From Leptospira bourretii (GTDB taxonomy: Bacteria > Spirochaetota > Leptospiria > Leptospirales > Leptospiraceae): a stretch of DNA of 64,000 nucleotides. Every line of letters starts with the position of its first letter. Positions within the stretch are counted from its first letter, which is position 1. The stretch spans positions 1 to 64,000 of the forward strand of contig NZ_RQFW01000022.1 in the NCBI RefSeq assembly GCF_004770145.1. Direction: 5' to 3'. Below, piece after piece: positions 1 through 7,714 of this stretch. The notes under the pieces are model-generated. The model saw only the letters and a list, made by a program, of their open reading frames with translations, was not told the DNA's origin and did no database searches. The position numbers were made by a program, and so were the translations under genes.

Positions 1-162
1 TCCCTTTTGAAAGTTATCTTCTTTAAAGGAAGGAATGGTGTATGTATCGATGATTCGTTTGACAGTGACATCAGGCGGGGGTGGTAGCGGGGGCAGCTAC
101 TAAGGCGAAAGCCTAAATGGAAAAATCTTTTACCATTACAACTGTTAGACATAAACTAGAAA
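1..162. other. Left-edge stretch without a confident gene
   Basis: No gene can be supported here. Bases 32-103 read on the plus strand as a short Gly-rich peptide (ATG at 35, TAA at 101-103). The minus strand of 1-95 reads as a Pro-rich, coding-looking stretch that would run off the left edge, but it has no ATG start and stops directly upstream. Either could be the remnant of a gene whose body lies outside the window. A small GNRA-type hairpin (AGGC-GAAA-GCCT) lies at 103-114. Confidence 0.3.
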
Positions 163-250
163 ACCGTTAGAATCGTTGGAAAATCCTTTCCAAAACGTTT
201 TTAACGGTAAAAGTTCACTTTTTGGACAAACTAATGAAAATTAGTTGTCC
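163..250 (+). promoter_or_regulatory. Structured leader: two consecutive hairpins upstream of the Ig-like surface protein
   Basis: The first structure is nested: ACCGTTA (163-169) pairs with TAACGGT (202-208). Inside it CGTTGGAAA pairs with TTTCCAAAACG around an ATCC loop, with a two-base bulge. The second is GGACAAACTAAT (224-235), GAAA loop (236-239), ATTAGTTGTCC (240-250), an 11-bp stem with one bulged A. Neither is followed by a U-run, so they do not look like ordinary terminators. They lie just ahead of the likely start codon of the next gene, so an mRNA leader role is an inference. Confidence 0.4.
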
Positions 251-301
251 GCATGTCAAGTTCGAACCCATATTATCATTTCCGAATATTATTTGGAAAA
301 T

Positions 302-3052
302 ATGTTAAAATGGCTTCCTGTTATGCGAAAAAAACTAACCCTATTCTCCTTTTTATTGATTTCCTATTCTCATTGTATTGGAATTCTTTCCGGCGGTGGC
401 AACCAAACAGACTTTAGTCCCTTTGCTTTTCTATTTGGCCTTGTTGGCGGATCACCTGCCTCTGCCCAAAATCTAACCCCAGGAACCACCGTAGATCTGT
501 CAGGTGATGGAAAACCAGATGGAACCCTAGTCGATTCGGATGGAGATGGTGTTTCCGATGGAATCAATCTTACCGGTGGAACCACTCCCAATCTAATCCT
601 CATCGATACCAATGGGGATGGAACGCCGAATGACACCTCTATTGTTACCATCCTTAGTGATACCACTCCGCCAACCATCACCAGTTCCTTGTTAACCGGA
701 ACTTTCTCCACCACACAGACCACAACTCTCACATGTTCGGACAACAAAGCACCTGGATCCATTGTTTATACCTTGGATGCCTCGACTCCTAGTTTCTCAC
801 CAAAACAAGGAACCATCATTGCAAAGTCTTCCCAAGCTGTTTCTTTATCCACAGAAGGATCCCATACCCTCCAAGCCCTCTGTCGCGACTTAGCAGGAAA
901 TCTTTCAGCACCCATTAGCATTGTCTATACGATTGATACCAAAATTCCTGCGTTGACACTTGTGAGTCAATCTTCGGCAGCCATCAGTGCGAGTGCTGGT
1001 GCAATCTCCAGTTCCACAGCTACTTGGAGGTCGGACAGGTCAGGTTCTTTTACAGTCCGCGAAGGAAGCTCTTGTGATTCAGGAACCATTGCCACTACCG
1101 GATCAGTTACGGCAAATGTAGACCAAGGTTTTGTTCGTTCTCATACTCACTTTACTGGTGAAGGTACAAAGACTTACCGCATTTGTGTCACTGCTTCCAA
1201 TGGACTGACTGGATTTGTTTCTGTGAGTTTACAAAGAGATGATACTGCACCAGTGGTCACAGCATCTCCTGGTGCGGGAAGTTATGGGGTAGCCACTTCG
1301 GTTTCTCTATCTTGTACGGACACTGGTGGTTCTGGATGTGATCAGATTGCCTATGCCGTCCAAGCTGGCTCAGCACCAACAAATCCAGCCATCCAAGGGA
1401 CAACGGGAACCGTTAGTAGTGGAACTTTATACACGGCAGCCCTTGCCATGACCGATGGTGCCGTCACCTATACGAAGTTTGTGGCTCGTGACAAAGCAGG
1501 AAATGTTTCTAGTGTGAGTTCACAAAACTATACCGTGGACACACAAGTGGCCACCATCACTGTAAATTCCCACACGGCGGCCATCAATGGATCATCCAAT
1601 GTATCATTCAGTTGGCAGAGTTCCAAAGTCGGAACTTACCAAATCCGTTTGGGTGGAAGTAGTTGTTCTACTGGAACGGCTCTTACCAATACAGGAAGTA
1701 ATGCAAATGTATCTGGAAATGCAGCCTCCACAACAGACATCAGTTCGACGATAGCCAACTCACATTTTGTAGAAGGGGACAATACCATCCGCATTTGTGT
1801 GACAAACCTTGTAGGTAGTTTTGGATCCACCACTCGTACCACAAGTAAAGACACAACGGCTCCCATCGTTACAATGGCCTCTCCTTCTGGATCAGGACCA
1901 TTTGCTTCCGGAACCCAACTCCAACTTAGTTGTTCTGACACTGGTGGATCTGGTTGTGATAAAATCATTTATACATTGAACGGCACAGAACCCACGTTTG
2001 ATGGAAATGGTGCTGTGACCAATGGAACGGTTTATTCTTCTCCTGTGGCCCTTTCCAATGGTAGCAACCAAGTGAAATACTTGGCTCGTGACTTGGCAGG
2101 AAACTTAAGCAACGCTGGGAACCAAAGTTTCCAGGTAGGTCCACCCAATGCTCCTGCTTTTATAGAAGCACAAGCAGGCGGAACCACTGCCGTTGTGCAG
2201 TGGTGGCCGGTAACAGGCGCTACATCGTACACTGTGTACTATAGTACAAGTCCAGGGGTGACAACTTCATCGAATAGTTTTGGACCAGTAACAGATCCTT
2301 ATGCAACGATTACAGGGCTTAACAGTGGGACTTTGTATTACTTTCGAGTGGTGGTGAACAATGCGTTGGGTAGTAGTGCTGTCTCGATGTTTGAAGCGAT
2401 GGCTATAACAACGACTACACCTCCTGGGACGAGTATCTCAGAGACTTACTTTGATTTATCGGCCGGCCAGGCAACCAATTCAGGTTTATCCCCTTCCGCG
2501 GTAGTTGATACTCGCAATGGCAAGTTATTAGCGGTGACTCAAAATGGTGCTATTAATAATATATCTAGCCTATTCCGATGCAATCTAGATGGATCTAATT
2601 GTTCCCATACTGATATTTCAGCGGGACAAGGAACTAATTCAGGTCTTTCCCCTTCCGCAGCAGTCGATACTATCAATGGAAAGTTATTAGTAATTACTCA
2701 AAATGGCACTAATAATGGTAAACCAAGCCTATTTCGATGCAATCTAGATGGATCTAATTGTTCCTATACTGATATTTCGACGGGACAAGGGACTAATTCA
2801 GGCAATACTCCTTCTACAGCTATTGACACTATCAATGCCAAATTATTAGTAATAACTCAAAATGGCGCTAATAATGGTAAACCAAGCCTATTTCGATGCA
2901 ATCTAGATGGATCCAATTGTTCCCATACTGATATTTCAGCGGGACAAGGAACTAATTCAGGTGTAAATCCTTCCGCAGTCATTGATCCACTCAATGGAAA
3001 ATTATTGATTGCGACCCAGAACTCTAACAAGCTTGCTCTCTTTGTCCGATAG
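302..3052 (+). CDS. Large secreted Ig-like / FN3 repeat surface protein
   Basis: This is an envelope protein of about 916 residues; I cannot name a function. The reading frame opens with TTG at 245, but the exporting N-terminus (Arg-Lys-Lys, then a hydrophobic run ending near a Cys) makes the ATG at 302 (GGA just upstream) or 323 more likely. The possible lipobox (YSHC) is poor, so lipidation is uncertain. Next come Asp/Gly-rich DxDGDG-type motifs resembling thrombospondin type-3 or EF-hand calcium loops. Alternating Ig-like modules follow, each ending in a D-x-A-G-N signature as in chitobiase C-terminal-like domains. Then comes an FN3-like module (about residues 620-700) and a tandem 53-residue repeat to the C-terminus. 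Surface display and adhesion are inferences from this architecture. Confidence 0.75.
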   Translation: MLKWLPVMRKKLTLFSFLLISYSHCIGILSGGGNQTDFSPFAFLFGLVGGSPASAQNLTPGTTVDLSGDGKPDGTLVDSDGDGVSDGINLTGGTTPNLILIDTNGDGTPNDTSIVTILSDTTPPTITSSLLTGTFSTTQTTTLTCSDNKAPGSIVYTLDASTPSFSPKQGTIIAKSSQAVSLSTEGSHTLQALCRDLAGNLSAPISIVYTIDTKIPALTLVSQSSAAISASAGAISSSTATWRSDRSGSFTVREGSSCDSGTIATTGSVTANVDQGFVRSHTHFTGEGTKTYRICVTASNGLTGFVSVSLQRDDTAPVVTASPGAGSYGVATSVSLSCTDTGGSGCDQIAYAVQAGSAPTNPAIQGTTGTVSSGTLYTAALAMTDGAVTYTKFVARDKAGNVSSVSSQNYTVDTQVATITVNSHTAAINGSSNVSFSWQSSKVGTYQIRLGGSSCSTGTALTNTGSNANVSGNAASTTDISSTIANSHFVEGDNTIRICVTNLVGSFGSTTRTTSKDTTAPIVTMASPSGSGPFASGTQLQLSCSDTGGSGCDKIIYTLNGTEPTFDGNGAVTNGTVYSSPVALSNGSNQVKYLARDLAGNLSNAGNQSFQVGPPNAPAFIEAQAGGTTAVVQWWPVTGATSYTVYYSTSPGVTTSSNSFGPVTDPYATITGLNSGTLYYFRVVVNNALGSSAVSMFEAMAITTTTPPGTSISETYFDLSAGQATNSGLSPSAVVDTRNGKLLAVTQNGAINNISSLFRCNLDGSNCSHTDISAGQGTNSGLSPSAAVDTINGKLLVITQNGTNNGKPSLFRCNLDGSNCSYTDISTGQGTNSGNTPSTAIDTINAKLLVITQNGANNGKPSLFRCNLDGSNCSHTDISAGQGTNSGVNPSAVIDPLNGKLLIATQNSNKLALFVR
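2453..3049 (+). repeat. Tandem 159-bp coding repeat, 3.75 units
   Basis: Units begin at 2453, 2612, 2771 and 2930 with exactly 159-bp spacing; the last is cut to 40 codons by the stop. Each unit encodes D-[IL]-S-x-G-Q-x-T-N-S-G, then S-A-x-[VI]-D, a K-L-L-x-x-T-Q-N strand, and F-R-C-N-L-D-G-S-N-C. Units 2 and 3 are the most alike at DNA level, which suggests recent duplication. The periodicity and paired Cys in each unit would suit beta-propeller blades; that is inference. Confidence 0.85.
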
Positions 3053-3082
3053 CCTCCCCGCGCCAGGGATCCGAAGGGCTTG

Positions 3083-3105
3083 GTCTCACCCACTTTGGGT
3101 GAGAC
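3083..3105. repeat. Perfect 10-bp hairpin in GC-rich intergenic island
   Basis: GTCTCACCCA (3083-3092), loop CTT, TGGGTGAGAC (3096-3105). It sits 31 bases after a stop codon. It is followed by a GC-rich stretch rather than a T-run, so it is not a textbook intrinsic terminator. It directly precedes copy 1 of the dispersed repeat at 3107-3183, and the local base composition is much richer in G+C than the flanking genes. Confidence 0.7.
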
Positions 3106-3106
3106 G

Positions 3107-3183
3107 GGAGCGTGAGCGCACCCCGGAGGAGGCCCGGTCGTTTTAAAATCGAATCTTGGTCACCTAACCAATTCGAGGCGCCC
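3107..3183 (+). repeat. Dispersed intergenic repeat, copy 1
   Basis: Module 1 is GGAGCGTGAGCGC (3107-3119) leading to GCCCGGTCG (3132-3140). Module 2 is TCACCTAACCAATTCGAGGCG followed by CCC (3160-3183). The 24-bp module 2 is identical to the one in copy 2 (6185-6243), and the two GCCCGGTCG-to-end segments are both exactly 52 bp. Copy 3 is inverted at 12401-12465. I see no coding potential. Confidence 0.75.
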
Positions 3184-3337
3184 GAAAGAAATATGACCCA
3201 AAGGCAATTTCAAGGATCACCTTCCAGCGTTGCAAAAACAAATATAGTATTTATCCCTACTAAAAAAACTCCCTCTTTTCCTAAACCAAACATACATTCG
3301 CCTATTCGATTTTGATACCAATTTAGAAAATGGCGAT

Positions 3338-4276
3338 ATGTACAGTTTGTTTACCGCAGGAACCAAACGACCGTTTGTCTCTATAAAACAAAATTTATCG
3401 ATATTGGTCTTTTTTCTTTTGTTTAGCCCGTCCATTTGGGCCAATGAAAATGAGGCTCCTCTTACCATTCATGATAAAAAAGGACGGTGGAATATCCAAT
3501 GGGGGTATAACAGAGATTATTACACCCAAAGTGATATCAATTTTCGTGGCCCTGGTTACAACTATACATTGAAAGCTGTGGATGCCAGGGACAAACCGGA
3601 ATCCTTTCGAGCAGATGTTTATCTAAACCCATCTAAGTTTGAAATCCCTCAGTACAATCTAAAATTTAGTTATTTTTTTACCGACCGATTCTTCTTATCC
3701 TTTGGTGAGGACCATATGAAATATGTGGTAACACCAGGACAACCGGTCAAATATTCCGGTTACATTGATCCAGGTGTGATTGCAAAAAACCAAATGGCAT
3801 TGTCTACCGAAGCCGCTCTCTTTATCTACCTCTTTCCTGAGCACGTACAAGAAATGGCCGGGTATCATGGTGGAGAACAAACCGTTACGTTAACACCCGA
3901 TATACTAAAGTATGAACATACCGATGGATTAAACTATCTCTTTTTAGATTTTGGATGGATCACTCCCCTTTATACTTCATCTGATGGATTGAGTGGACTT
4001 AGTTTGGTGTCTTCCATCGGTGGTGGCCCTGTGGTTTGCCGAAGCGACGTACGCGTGTTAGGTAAGGGACAAAACAATAACTTTCATGTTTCTGGATATG
4101 GGGTTTCGGGTTACGTTGCCACTCGGTATGAATTTTCACGCACCTACTTTTTGGAATTCGGCGGTAAAGGTGGGTACATAGATCTTACAGATGTTTTGAC
4201 AAGTGGTGGATCCAACCGTGCTTCTCAAAATTTTGGATTTTTAGAACTCATCGTTTCTGGTGGAATTGCGATTTAG
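3338..4276 (+). CDS. Predicted outer-membrane protein, Leptospira conserved family
   Basis: The 312-residue product has an N-terminal hydrophobic export signal with likely signal peptidase I cleavage after S-I-W-A (about residue 35). The mature part has alternating aromatic/polar strands rich in Tyr, Phe and Gly and ends in a hydrophobic strand, as in beta-barrel outer-membrane proteins. The Trp/Arg/Tyr-rich start of the mature region (N-I-Q-W-G-Y-N-R) resembles a conserved leptospiral hypothetical family. No enzymatic motif was seen. It is preceded by the GC-rich repeat island and runs convergent to the following lipoprotein gene. Barrel topology is inferred. Confidence 0.65.
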   Translation: MYSLFTAGTKRPFVSIKQNLSILVFFLLFSPSIWANENEAPLTIHDKKGRWNIQWGYNRDYYTQSDINFRGPGYNYTLKAVDARDKPESFRADVYLNPSKFEIPQYNLKFSYFFTDRFFLSFGEDHMKYVVTPGQPVKYSGYIDPGVIAKNQMALSTEAALFIYLFPEHVQEMAGYHGGEQTVTLTPDILKYEHTDGLNYLFLDFGWITPLYTSSDGLSGLSLVSSIGGGPVVCRSDVRVLGKGQNNNFHVSGYGVSGYVATRYEFSRTYFLEFGGKGGYIDLTDVLTSGGSNRASQNFGFLELIVSGGIAI

Positions 4277-4291
4277 AATTTTGCAAATAAA

Positions 4292-4317
4292 ACTTTGGTC
4301 CTTTGTGTGGCCAAAGT
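4292..4317 (-). terminator. Hairpin terminator between convergent genes
   Basis: ACTTTGG (4292-4298) pairs with CCAAAGT (4311-4317). Read on the minus strand the stem is followed by TTTTATTT, which suits an intrinsic terminator, although it lies just beyond the stop codon of the minus-strand lipoprotein. On the plus strand no T-run follows. Confidence 0.5.
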
Positions 4318-4319
4318 GA

Positions 4320-4817
4320 TCATTGAATCAAAAGTTTTTGATAAACTTTTTTGCCACCGCAGGAAACATTTTGATCCAGACAAAGCACGACATTTCCAGA
4401 AACAAAAGAATTTATAAAAGAGTTTGGATAGTCTGCAGAAGTGTATTTTGACGATTCTGGATGAAAACCATGATTTGGAAAATCAGCAGTCGTTTGAAAA
4501 GCCAATATACTATAGCCAACAGACTGAGAATCCAATCTACACCGGCAACCAATCGGAGTGCCTTGGGGGACAGAGGTTGTGCTTGGATCGATAAAAACAT
4601 TTGTATCATAGCGATAGAAAATTGGATCTTCCGATTTTAAATAGCAAGGATATGCGTTTGCCGGATAGGCATCCGCTGCCGCCGAACAAGCACTCGACTC
4701 TGCAAGGATCGGATTGAGATACCCAGGGAATTGTTCATAAAAAGATTTTTCTTTTTCACGTTTCACACAAGAAAAGACTGTTAGGAGAAGGATGATGATG
4801 CCAAACGGATATTTCAT
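4320..4817 (-). CDS. Small Cys-rich lipoprotein, unknown function
   Basis: I start it at the ATG at 4817, two codons inside the longest frame, because this gives a standard lipoprotein signal: Lys-2, hydrophobic core, lipobox T-V-F-S-C with Cys17 acylated. The product has 165 residues. The mature part carries six more Cys, including a C-R-C pair, so disulfides are likely. No known domain was recognised. It is convergent with the outer-membrane protein gene and separated from the next gene by AT-rich DNA. Confidence 0.65.
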   Translation of the reverse strand: MKYPFGIIILLLTVFSCVKREKEKSFYEQFPGYLNPILAESSACSAAADAYPANAYPCYLKSEDPIFYRYDTNVFIDPSTTSVPQGTPIGCRCRLDSQSVGYSILAFQTTADFPNHGFHPESSKYTSADYPNSFINSFVSGNVVLCLDQNVSCGGKKVYQKLLIQ

Positions 4818-5067
4818 GGGCACGCCGAAGATGGTAAAGCATTAGTGACGGCAAAAGGCCAATTGGAAAAACTAATACAAAACGTTTTCATAAAACTATA
4901 CTATATTAGAAGTAAAATATATTAGAAAATTCAATGACTATTTTTTGGCAAATACCAATATAACGATCCTTTTCAAATCCAATATCTTCATTAAATTAGA
5001 ATATTTGTAGTAAAATAAAAATAGAAACAATAAGCTATGTTATATGTATTAATCTTACAGATACATA

Positions 5068-5550
5068 ATGAAACCCAATTACATAATCCTTATCCTTTTT
5101 ACTTCCTTTACCGTCAGTTGTACAAAAAAAACGGACAAAACACTAGAAAATTTACTGCTTTTACAAGTAGTTTCCTCTTCCAACGAAAATTACGGCGATT
5201 CACTTCTTTGCAATGGTTATGCGGTTAATTTCCCCAAGAAAACAAATCAAAGAATTTTCTTTACAGGTAACATCTCTTATCTGACAATAAATGCTACCAT
5301 AGACAAAAAAATAGTATTAACCTCTTCCACCACCCCTCTAAATAATTTTTTGGGAGTATTTCTAAATCCCATTTACTCCAACGGTCTAGAGAATTGCCAG
5401 ACGCCAAGAACGGAAAATTCCTCAACAATTTTCACATCGACTGCAAACACAAATCGAATGGAGATTCAGTTTACAAGTGCCGGTTATTATGCAATTAAAC
5501 TCGGTGTCATCCAATCCACCCCAAAAGACATCATGGCAAGGATCGAATGA
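5068..5550 (+). CDS. Small lipoprotein, unknown function
   Basis: The 160-residue product has a clear lipoprotein signal ending F-T-V-S-C (Cys18). The mature protein is mostly polar with Thr/Ser/Asn-rich beta-like segments and no recognised domain. The 244 bases before it (4824-5067) are very AT-rich and hold no gene that I can support. It is followed by a 116-base gap and the DUF1993 gene; no operon evidence. Confidence 0.6.
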   Translation: MKPNYIILILFTSFTVSCTKKTDKTLENLLLLQVVSSSNENYGDSLLCNGYAVNFPKKTNQRIFFTGNISYLTINATIDKKIVLTSSTTPLNNFLGVFLNPIYSNGLENCQTPRTENSSTIFTSTANTNRMEIQFTSAGYYAIKLGVIQSTPKDIMARIE

Positions 5551-5666
5551 ATGGAGTAGTGAAATTGTACAATTAAATCATGATCCTAATCAAAAATAAT
5601 CTAATCATCAAAATTTTCATAGATTTATTAGATTGATTCTATATCTTCCTCAATTCGAGTAGAAAT

Positions 5667-6185
5667 ATGAATCAATCCGTTATTTATGAAATCTCCGTCC
5701 AATCATTCAAAAGAGGACTTGGGAATTTAATTAAAATTTTAGAAAAAGCAGAAATCCATTCTGAAACAAAGAAGTTCCCTTTTGAAAATTTGCTAAACTC
5801 ACGACTCTTTCCGGATCAATTCCAGTTAACCAAACAAATCCAAATTGCTTGCGATACCGCCAAACTTTGTGTCGCTCGTATCACAGGAAAAGAAGCTCCT
5901 GTTCATGAAGATTCAGAAAAAAATCTAAATGAACTCAAAATAAGAATCCAATCCGTGATCCAATACTTAGATACTTATAAAGAAGAAGATTTTAAATCAG
6001 TAAATGATATCAAAGTTTCGCAACCAAGATGGGAAGGAAAATATTTAACAGGGTTCGAATATTTGACTCACCATGCAATTCCCAATTTTTATTTTCATAT
6101 AACAACTGCCTATGCGATTCTCAGGCATAATGGTGTGGAGATAGGGAAAAAAGATTATTTGGGTGAGATGCCATTTAAGAAATAG
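5667..6185 (+). CDS. DUF1993-family protein
   Basis: The 172-residue soluble protein matches the DUF1993 family, whose members have unknown function and are predicted helical bundles of DinB type. Supporting features are the N-terminal S-V-x-x-F-x-R-x-L-x-N-L motif, R-L-F-P-D-Q-F, the central helix A-C-D-T-A-K, and a C-terminal H-H-A-I-P-N-F-Y-F-H segment followed by A-Y-x-I-L-R-x-N-G-V. Its length is typical. Copy 2 of the intergenic repeat begins at its stop codon. Confidence 0.8.
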   Translation: MNQSVIYEISVQSFKRGLGNLIKILEKAEIHSETKKFPFENLLNSRLFPDQFQLTKQIQIACDTAKLCVARITGKEAPVHEDSEKNLNELKIRIQSVIQYLDTYKEEDFKSVNDIKVSQPRWEGKYLTGFEYLTHHAIPNFYFHITTAYAILRHNGVEIGKKDYLGEMPFKK

Positions 6186-6243
6186 GAGTGAGCCCGGTCG
6201 GTTTTGGACAGGGCAACTATCACCTAACCAATTCGAGGCGCCC
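6185..6243 (+). repeat. Dispersed intergenic repeat, copy 2
   Basis: GGAGTGAGCCCGGTCGG starts at the stop codon of the DUF1993 gene. The element ends in the 24-bp module that is identical to copy 1 (6220-6243). The region between the two conserved ends differs from copy 1 but keeps the same length from GCCCGGTCG to the end (52 bp). Confidence 0.75.
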
Positions 6244-6336
6244 ATAATTCTCAAAGTCCAAGCATTGTCCCTTGCTTCTACTAGCAGGAAAATACTTTAC
6301 AATGAATTAAAATGAGTTTCATTGGGATTAAGTCTT

Positions 6337-7101
6337 ATGGTGCCAACTGTTTTTGAATACAAACCTCGACTACAACTCAGTCCTTATATAGAAAGTTATC
6401 TCCTCATCCAATGTGAGGAAAGTTTTATTAAATCTATCATTCCGCACTATTCGTTTGTTTTGACCATCAAACTCAAAGGGAATCATCACTACCGAATCCA
6501 TTCGGATTCTAAAAGTTTACCGATTATCTCTTTGTCGGGTTTACGTAAAACAGTAAAACATAATACACTTTCGAAAGGAGCAGAAATTTTGATTGTTAAG
6601 TTCCAACCATGGGGTGCTTTTTCTTTTTTCAATATGTCTATGAAGGAATTGAATGAGGTTGGGATTTCTGGATATGATTTATGGAATCAATCAGATTTAA
6701 ATGAGATGTATTCACAATTATTGGAAACAAAGGACAATCATTCGAAGATAGATCATGTTGAGAAATTTTTATTAAAAATGATCCAAAAACAAATCATTGA
6801 TAAACGTATTTTGGAAGCGATTTCGCAAATGAACCTGTCGCAAGGAAAAATCAAAATCAATGACATTGCCTCCGTTTTGAATTTAAGTATCGATACCTTT
6901 GAAAAGAAGTTTCGAGAAGTGATAGGAAGTACTCCCAAACAATTTTCTTCCATCATAAGAATGAATTCCGTAATTCAAGAAATTCGAAAATATAATTCGC
7001 TCACAAGACTTGCTTATGATTTTGGATATTTTGACCAATCACATTTCATAAGAGAATTCAAATCATTCACAGGCAAAACACCCACAGAATTTTTGACTTA
7101 A
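6337..7101 (+). CDS. AraC-family transcriptional regulator
   Basis: The 254-residue product has an N-terminal ligand/sensor-like domain of the DUF6597 type (P-x-L-x-x-Y-I-E-S-Y) and a C-terminal AraC DNA-binding domain of two HTH units (about residues 160-252). The second unit ends F-G-Y-F-D-Q-S-H-F-I-R-E-F-K, the AraC signature. I use the ATG at 6337 with GGGA upstream rather than the TTG at 6322. The next gene in the same direction, a DUF1761 membrane protein 90 bases on, is a possible target. The effector is unknown. Confidence 0.8.
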   Translation: MVPTVFEYKPRLQLSPYIESYLLIQCEESFIKSIIPHYSFVLTIKLKGNHHYRIHSDSKSLPIISLSGLRKTVKHNTLSKGAEILIVKFQPWGAFSFFNMSMKELNEVGISGYDLWNQSDLNEMYSQLLETKDNHSKIDHVEKFLLKMIQKQIIDKRILEAISQMNLSQGKIKINDIASVLNLSIDTFEKKFREVIGSTPKQFSSIIRMNSVIQEIRKYNSLTRLAYDFGYFDQSHFIREFKSFTGKTPTEFLT

Positions 7102-7191
7102 AAAAAATCACCCACCCTGATTTTTTACAATCCCTCCTTACAAAAATTCGTTATAAACATTCAATACTTATCTACCAAAGGAAGATTGTTT

Positions 7192-7608
7192 ATGTTACAA
7201 ATTTTATTCAATTTGAATTGGATTGCTATCGGATTGGCATTCCTTGTCTATTTTTTTCTAGGTTACGTTTGGTTTACTGTTCTGTTTGCAAAACCATATA
7301 GAATTTCTCTCGGAAAAGAAAACGAAACAACAGAACCTCTCACGCCAATATTTATCATTGGCCCCGGAATTTGTACTCTATTCAATCTAGTCACCACAGC
7401 AGTTTTGTTCTCCGCATTGCAAATCAACCAAATGGCCGATGCGCTCCAATGGGGATCTTTCATTGGAATTGGATATTTAGCTGCCAATACGTTTAATATC
7501 GCTATCAATCCAAACATTCCGAAACCCATTCTATATGGTATCATTTCCAGCGCCTATCACCTAGTGGGAATCAATATCGCCTCTTTTCTACTCATCCAAA
7601 ACTTCTAA
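7192..7608 (+). CDS. DUF1761-family membrane protein
   Basis: The 138-residue integral membrane protein has about four hydrophobic segments. The opening N-W-x-A-I-x-x-A-F-L-V-Y-F-x-L-G-Y-x-W-F-T-V-L-F is typical of DUF1761 proteins, whose role is unknown. The ATG at 7192 is chosen over the TTG at 7186 because AAAGGAAG at 7178-7185 gives proper ribosome-site spacing only for the ATG. The gene is convergent with pckA across a strong hairpin. Confidence 0.75.
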   Translation: MLQILFNLNWIAIGLAFLVYFFLGYVWFTVLFAKPYRISLGKENETTEPLTPIFIIGPGICTLFNLVTTAVLFSALQINQMADALQWGSFIGIGYLAANTFNIAINPNIPKPILYGIISSAYHLVGINIASFLLIQNF

Positions 7609-7616
7609 GGAATAAA

Positions 7617-7647
7617 AAAGCCGCTTCCCTTTCGGAGGAGCGGCTTT
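7617..7647 (-). terminator. Intrinsic terminator, mainly for pckA
   Basis: AAAGCCGCT (7617-7625) pairs with AGCGGCTTT (7639-7647), with a small inner TCC/GGA stem. On the minus strand the stem runs into CTTTTTTATTCC, a proper U-tract. It therefore ends transcription from pckA (stop at 7715) and may also slow the convergent DUF1761 transcript. Confidence 0.8.
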
Positions 7648-7662
7648 GATCCAAACCAATCT

Positions 7663-7686
7663 GCCAACTTAGCAAAGTAAGTTGGC
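7663..7686. other. Second hairpin in the pckA 3' untranslated region
   Basis: GCCAACTT (7663-7670), loop AGCAAAGT, AAGTTGGC (7679-7686): a perfect 8-bp stem. It lies between the pckA stop and the U-tract hairpin, so it would be transcribed as a second 3' stem-loop that could protect the mRNA. That role is inferred. Confidence 0.6.
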
Positions 7687-7714
7687 GTGGTTTGTCCTTT
7701 TCTTGCTTAAAACC

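Noticed and set aside
35..103. Short Gly-rich peptide ending at 101-103
   Set aside because: Twenty-two codons, no ribosome site, and an equally plausible Pro-rich reading on the other strand; not called as a gene.
370..762. 130-codon minus-strand reading frame inside the Ig-like gene
   Set aside because: Low-complexity shadow of the plus-strand frame, no ribosome site, no recognisable product.
2453..3049. Regular repeats resembling a CRISPR array
   Set aside because: Units are 159 bp, directly adjacent, in frame and coding; no spacers and no cas genes.
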